Source of the DNA: Chloroflexota bacterium
Lineage (GTDB): Bacteria; Chloroflexota; Dehalococcoidia; Lucifugimonadales; JADFKI01
Assembly (NCBI GenBank): GCA_022565015.1
Contig: JADFKI010000032.1
Location: 1 to 18,519, forward strand
Direction: 5' to 3'
DNA: 18,519 bases
Part shown: positions 15,179 to 18,519 of the stretch, one piece after another
How the letters are laid out: each line of letters starts with the position of its first letter
How positions within the stretch are numbered: position 1 is the stretch's first letter
Made by a program: the position numbers and the translations under genes
Notes under the pieces: model-generated
Database searches by the model: none
What the model was told of the DNA's origin: nothing
The model's input: only the letters and a program-made list of their open reading frames with translations

Positions 15179-16377
15179 TGGCCTTGTCAGGAAAAAAGAC
15201 AGTTGAGGATGTTGACTTAAACGGCAAAACGGTCCTGATGAGGGTCGATTACAATGTGCCGTTTCATCCGGGAACGACCGAGATCTCCGATGACAGCCGC
15301 ATCAGGGCCTCGATTCCTACGATAAAATACCTGCTCGAGCGCAAATGCAGGCTCGTGATCTGCTCGCACATAGGCAGGCCGAAGGGGCGGGTCGTCGAAG
15401 AGATGCGCATGGAGCCCACATCCCGCAGGCTTTCAGAGCTCCTGTCTAAGAAGGTCGCACAGGCCGAGGACTGCATGGGACCGGGGGTCGAGGACGCCGT
15501 GAAGGCGCTGGCGCCCGGCGAGGTGCTGGTGTTGGAGAATCTCAGGTATCACCCCGGTGAAGAGGCCAACGATCCCGACTTCGCGAAGTCGCTGGCGTCG
15601 CTGGCCGAACTCTACGTGGACGACGCATTCGGCACAGCCCACAGGGCCCACGCGTCCACGGAGGGCGTGACGAGGTATCTGCCCAGCGTCGCCGGCCTCC
15701 TGATGGCAAGGGAGCTGGCAATGCTTGGCGACGCCCTGGACAATCCTCTGAGGCCCTTCGCGGCGATTCTTGGCGGCGCCAAGGTCTCCGACAAGATCGC
15801 CGTGCTGGAGAATCTCGCGGGCAGGGTGGATACTTTGATCGTCGGAGGAGGCATGGCGGCGACTTTCCTGAAGGCGCAGGGCCTCAACGTCGGCGATTCG
15901 CTGGTGGAGGACGATCGTCTGGAGTTCGCCTCTGACCTAATCGAAACGGCAAAAGAGACCGCGCTTGGCCTGCTGCTGCCTACGGACGTCGTTATCGCCG
16001 ACGAGTTTTCGGAGAAGGCCAACCACGAGACGGTCAGAGTGTCCGATATCCCCCAGGGGTGGCGCGTGATGGACATTGGCCCGGAAACGGCGGCCGCTTA
16101 CGCCGAGGCCCTGATGCAGTCCAAGACGGTAATATGGAACGGACCCATGGGAGTGTTCGAGTGGGAGCCCTACGCCCAGGGTACGATTCGCCTGGCCAAG
16201 ACGCTCGCTTCGCTTGATGCGACGACCGTCGTGGGCGGCGGCTCGACGGCCGAAGCGGTCCAGAGCCTGGGGCTCGCCGAAAGAATGACCCACGTATCCA
16301 CCGGCGGCGGCGCATCGTTGGAGTTCATGGAGGGCCGGGAGCTGCCCGGAGTCGCCGCGCTGATGGATAGAGACTGA
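15178..16377 (+). CDS. pgk: Phosphoglycerate kinase Pgk
   Basis: Pgk transfers phosphate from 1,3-bisphosphoglycerate to ADP in glycolysis, or the reverse in carbon fixation and gluconeogenesis. The 399-residue product has the usual two lobes: MRVDYNVPF (21-29) and SHIGRPKG (63-70) for substrate, LENLRYHPGEE, GGAKVSDKI, the nucleotide-side NGPMGVFEWEPYAQGT, and the C-terminal GGGSTAEAV. All look intact. ATG 15178 shares a base with the upstream TGA (TGATG); an in-frame GTG just before it is less likely. apgM starts 3 bp after the stop. The grouping pgk-apgM-tpiA puts three glycolytic enzymes together; gapdh and enolase are not in the window. Confidence 0.97.
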   Translation: MALSGKKTVEDVDLNGKTVLMRVDYNVPFHPGTTEISDDSRIRASIPTIKYLLERKCRLVICSHIGRPKGRVVEEMRMEPTSRRLSELLSKKVAQAEDCMGPGVEDAVKALAPGEVLVLENLRYHPGEEANDPDFAKSLASLAELYVDDAFGTAHRAHASTEGVTRYLPSVAGLLMARELAMLGDALDNPLRPFAAILGGAKVSDKIAVLENLAGRVDTLIVGGGMAATFLKAQGLNVGDSLVEDDRLEFASDLIETAKETALGLLLPTDVVIADEFSEKANHETVRVSDIPQGWRVMDIGPETAAAYAEALMQSKTVIWNGPMGVFEWEPYAQGTIRLAKTLASLDATTVVGGGSTAEAVQSLGLAERMTHVSTGGGASLEFMEGRELPGVAALMDRD

Positions 16378-16380
16378 GAC

Positions 16381-17586
16381 ATGATCGATCTGCCCTACCT
16401 CAGCGACGTCACCCGCAAAACCCCATCCAAGATCATCCTGCTCGTGGTGGACGGCCTCGGAGGACTTCCTCACCCGGACAGTGGAAAGTCCGAGCTCGAG
16501 ACCGCGAATACTCCCAATCTGGACGCGCTTGCGGGGGAGAGCGCATGCGGACTGACGACGCCCGTCGCGCCGGGGATTACTCCCGGCAGCGGTCCGGGTC
16601 ACATGGCGCTGTTCGGATACGACCCCGTCAAGTACCTGATGGGAAGGGGCGTTCTCGAGGCCCTGGGGATAGATGTGGAGCTCAAAGAGGGCGACGTCGC
16701 CGCAAGAGGAAACCTTTGCACGATCGATGCCGAAGGCCTGCTCGTAGACAGGCGGGCAGGGCGGATTCCGACACGGGAGAGCGCCCCGCTCGTGGAACAG
16801 CTCGACAGGATCACCGTACCCGGCGTGGAGCTGTCCGTGTACCCCGTGCAGGACTACCGCTTTGTATTGGTGATGCGTGGCGACGGGCTGAGCGAGCGCA
16901 TAAGCGAGACCGACCCCCAGGTCGTTGGCGCCGCGCCGCTGGATGCCGAAGCGCCGTCAGGGGAATCCGCAAAGGCCGCCGACGCCGTCAATGCCTTCAT
17001 TGCCGCCGCGAGAGACGTCCTTGGCGGCCGCGACAAGGCCAACATGGTCCTGCTGCGCGGCTTCTCGATGCTGCCCAGGCTGCCGGACTTCGGCGAGCGC
17101 TATAGGCTGTCTCCCGGCGCTATCGCCGCTTACCCCATGTACCGTGGCCTGGCGAAGCTCGTGGGCATGAGCGTGATACCCACGGGCGCGACCTTCGATG
17201 AAGAGCTGGACACACTGGAGGAGCACTACGACGATCACGACTTCTTCTTCCTCCACTACAAGCCTGCCGACGCCGCGGGCGAGGATGGTGATTTCGAGGC
17301 CAAGGTGGCCGCACTGGAGGCGCTGGACTCGCGGATGCCAAGGCTTAGGGCGCTCAACGCCGAAGCGCTGATCGTAGCCGGGGACCACTCTACGCCCTCG
17401 ATACTCGGCGGCCACGGCTGGCACCCGGTCCCCCTGATGGTAAACGCGGAGAGCACCAAGGGAGACGGCGTGGCCTGCTTCTCTGAGAGGGCCTGTGCGC
17501 AGGGCTCGCTGGGGCGGATAAGCGCGACGGATGTAATGATGCTGGCGCTGGCGCATTCGGGAAAGCTCGCCAAGTACGGTCCGTAG
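16381..17586 (+). CDS. apgM: Cofactor-independent phosphoglycerate mutase, archaeal type (ApgM)
   Basis: ApgM interconverts 3- and 2-phosphoglycerate through a phosphoserine intermediate and two metal ions (alkaline phosphatase superfamily). The 401-residue length matches the archaeal family, not the GpmI enzymes of about 510 residues. Visible sites are D24 (LLVVDGLGG), the nucleophile S70 in ITPGSGPGHMALFGYDP, D297 and E301 in KPADAAGEDGDFEAK, D335-H336 in AGDHSTPS, and H345 and H348 in GGHGWHP. The segment often written TDxAGHDGD has ADAAGEDGD, with Glu in place of the first His. It starts 3 bp after pgk. A more AT-rich 79-bp gap separates it from tpiA. Confidence 0.92.
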   Translation: MIDLPYLSDVTRKTPSKIILLVVDGLGGLPHPDSGKSELETANTPNLDALAGESACGLTTPVAPGITPGSGPGHMALFGYDPVKYLMGRGVLEALGIDVELKEGDVAARGNLCTIDAEGLLVDRRAGRIPTRESAPLVEQLDRITVPGVELSVYPVQDYRFVLVMRGDGLSERISETDPQVVGAAPLDAEAPSGESAKAADAVNAFIAAARDVLGGRDKANMVLLRGFSMLPRLPDFGERYRLSPGAIAAYPMYRGLAKLVGMSVIPTGATFDEELDTLEEHYDDHDFFFLHYKPADAAGEDGDFEAKVAALEALDSRMPRLRALNAEALIVAGDHSTPSILGGHGWHPVPLMVNAESTKGDGVACFSERACAQGSLGRISATDVMMLALAHSGKLAKYGP

Positions 17587-17665
17587 GGGCTTAAAGCATA
17601 TGTTAATATTGCCATAGTTAGTGGATTGCCAAGAATTCCTCGCCGTACGCCGGAGATATGAAAAA

Positions 17666-18424
17666 ATGCCGATAGTAAGAATCGCGGGAAACTGGAAGAT
17701 GAACACAGACCTTCCGGGCGCTCTGCAGCTGGCCTCCGCAGTGAAGGAGGGTCTAGACGCCACGGAGAGCGTCGAAAGTATCGTATGCCCACCCTTCGTA
17801 TCTCTCGGGGCTGTCGCGGCCCTTCTACGGGGTTCTGGCGTCGCCGTGGGTGCGCAGAATATACATCATGAGGATAGCGGTGCCTTTACGGGTGAGACTT
17901 CGGCACAAATGCTGGTGGACCTGTGCAGCTATGTGATTCTGGGCCATTCGGAGAGGCGGCAGCATTTCGGCGAGACCAGCGAAATCGTCTCCCTGAAGGT
18001 CCAGGCGGCCCTCAGGGCCGGCCTAAAGCCCATCGTATGCGTCGGAGAAGACCTTGCGGACCGCGATGGCGGCGGAGCCGAGGCCGTGGTCGAGAACCAG
18101 GTCCGAGACTCCCTGGCGGGCACCGTGGGCTCCGCCGACATCTCGGTCGCCTACGAGCCCGTTTGGGCCATAGGCTCCGGCAGGGCGGCCACTCCGGAGC
18201 TCGCCCAGGCAATGATGTCCCACATCCGAAGCGTTCTGGGGTCGGTCTACGGCCCCGACGTCGCCGCGGACGTGTCGCTTCTATACGGCGGCAGCGTCAA
18301 CGCCGGCAACATCGCAGACTTCATGGAGCAGCCCGATATCAATGGCGGCCTTGTGGGCGGCGCCAGCCTGAATGCCGACTCCTTTGTGGATATAGTTCAC
18401 AGGGCGGCCGTCGCGGCGAGCTAA
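17666..18424 (+). CDS. tpiA: Triosephosphate isomerase TpiA
   Basis: TpiA interconverts dihydroxyacetone phosphate and glyceraldehyde 3-phosphate. The 252-residue (beta/alpha)8 protein has its catalytic residues: K11 in AGNWKMN, H94 in ILGHSERR and E164 in AYEPVWAIGSG. The phosphate-binding LLYGGSVNAGN and GGLVGGASL near the C-terminus are also intact. I chose ATG 17666 because MPIVRIAGNWKMN is the family N-terminus and GGAGAT (17652-17657) lies 8 bp upstream. An upstream in-frame extension to 17621 is not family-like. miaA begins 5 bp after its stop. Confidence 0.97.
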   Translation: MPIVRIAGNWKMNTDLPGALQLASAVKEGLDATESVESIVCPPFVSLGAVAALLRGSGVAVGAQNIHHEDSGAFTGETSAQMLVDLCSYVILGHSERRQHFGETSEIVSLKVQAALRAGLKPIVCVGEDLADRDGGGAEAVVENQVRDSLAGTVGSADISVAYEPVWAIGSGRAATPELAQAMMSHIRSVLGSVYGPDVAADVSLLYGGSVNAGNIADFMEQPDINGGLVGGASLNADSFVDIVHRAAVAAS

Positions 18425-18429
18425 CGCGT

Positions 18430-18519
18430 GTGAATAACAGACTGCTGGTGATTGTCGGACCGACGGCCGTCGGCAAGAGCGCCCTGGGGCTGGAGCTCGC
18501 GCGGTCGTTCGATGGCGAG
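18430..18519 (+). CDS. miaA: tRNA dimethylallyltransferase MiaA, N-terminal fragment cut by the window edge
   Basis: Thirty codons from GTG 18430 run open to the last base. The peptide contains LVIVGPTAVGKSALGLELAR, the P-loop opening of MiaA, which transfers a dimethylallyl group to A37 of tRNAs that read UNN codons. The rest lies beyond the window. It starts 5 bp after tpiA, so it is probably co-transcribed. No clear Shine-Dalgarno is seen beyond the coding end of tpiA. Confidence 0.85.
   Translation, partial: MNNRLLVIVGPTAVGKSALGLELARSFDGE

Noticed and set aside
1..18519. CRISPR array, tRNA genes, phage or defence genes
   Set aside because: No spaced direct repeats, no tRNA cloverleaf and no such protein families were seen on either strand.

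Overview
The window is a housekeeping stretch of a GC-rich bacterial chromosome (GC judged by eye). The gene mix is an archaeal-type cofactor-independent phosphoglycerate mutase, a DUF3105 membrane protein, a HisZ/HisG pair, a class I-like PurE with an altered signature, and frequent TTG/GTG starts. It suggests an uncultured Chloroflexota lineage such as Dehalococcoidia or SAR202. That is an inference from gene content; no rRNA or marker comparison was possible.

Layout. Bases 1-839 hold no convincing protein gene. They contain a hairpin-rich stretch that may be the 3' part of a structured RNA, a 167-bp MITE-like element (152-318), and a plausible sigma70 promoter for the next operon. Bases 840-7141 (+) are a histidine operon: hisZ, hisG, a zinc-phospholipase-C-fold protein, hisD, hisC, a second 167-bp MITE copy inserted exactly at the hisC stop, then hisB. 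Bases 7174-13294 (-) are a converging purine operon, read guaA, unknown, MazG-like, purD, purE, purC, DUF3105, purS. A divergent promoter region (13295-13529) follows. Bases 13530-18519 (+) carry tsaC, a polyprenyl synthetase homologue, pgk, apgM, tpiA and the first 30 codons of miaA, cut by the window edge.

How the genes work together. The his genes cover the first step (HisZG), the IGP dehydration (HisB), the transamination (HisC) and the last two oxidations (HisD). hisI/E, hisA, hisH, hisF and any recognised histidinol-phosphate phosphatase are not in the window. The purine genes cover GAR synthesis (PurD), AIR carboxylation (PurE), SAICAR synthesis (PurC), the small FGAM synthase subunit (PurS) and GMP formation (GuaA). 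The third block joins lower glycolysis (Pgk, ApgM, TpiA) with two tRNA A37 modification enzymes (TsaC for t6A, MiaA for i6A) and a prenyltransferase homologue. Many junctions overlap by one to four bases, which argues for polycistronic, translationally coupled expression.

Most notable: the two same-length MITE copies carry one internal arm at opposite positions and in opposite orientation; a cytosolic zinc-hydrolase-fold gene is coupled to hisD where a phosphatase is missing; HisZ sits next to a long-form HisG; and the prenyl synthase homologue has degraded Asp-rich motifs. I did not find a clearly new defence or mobile system.
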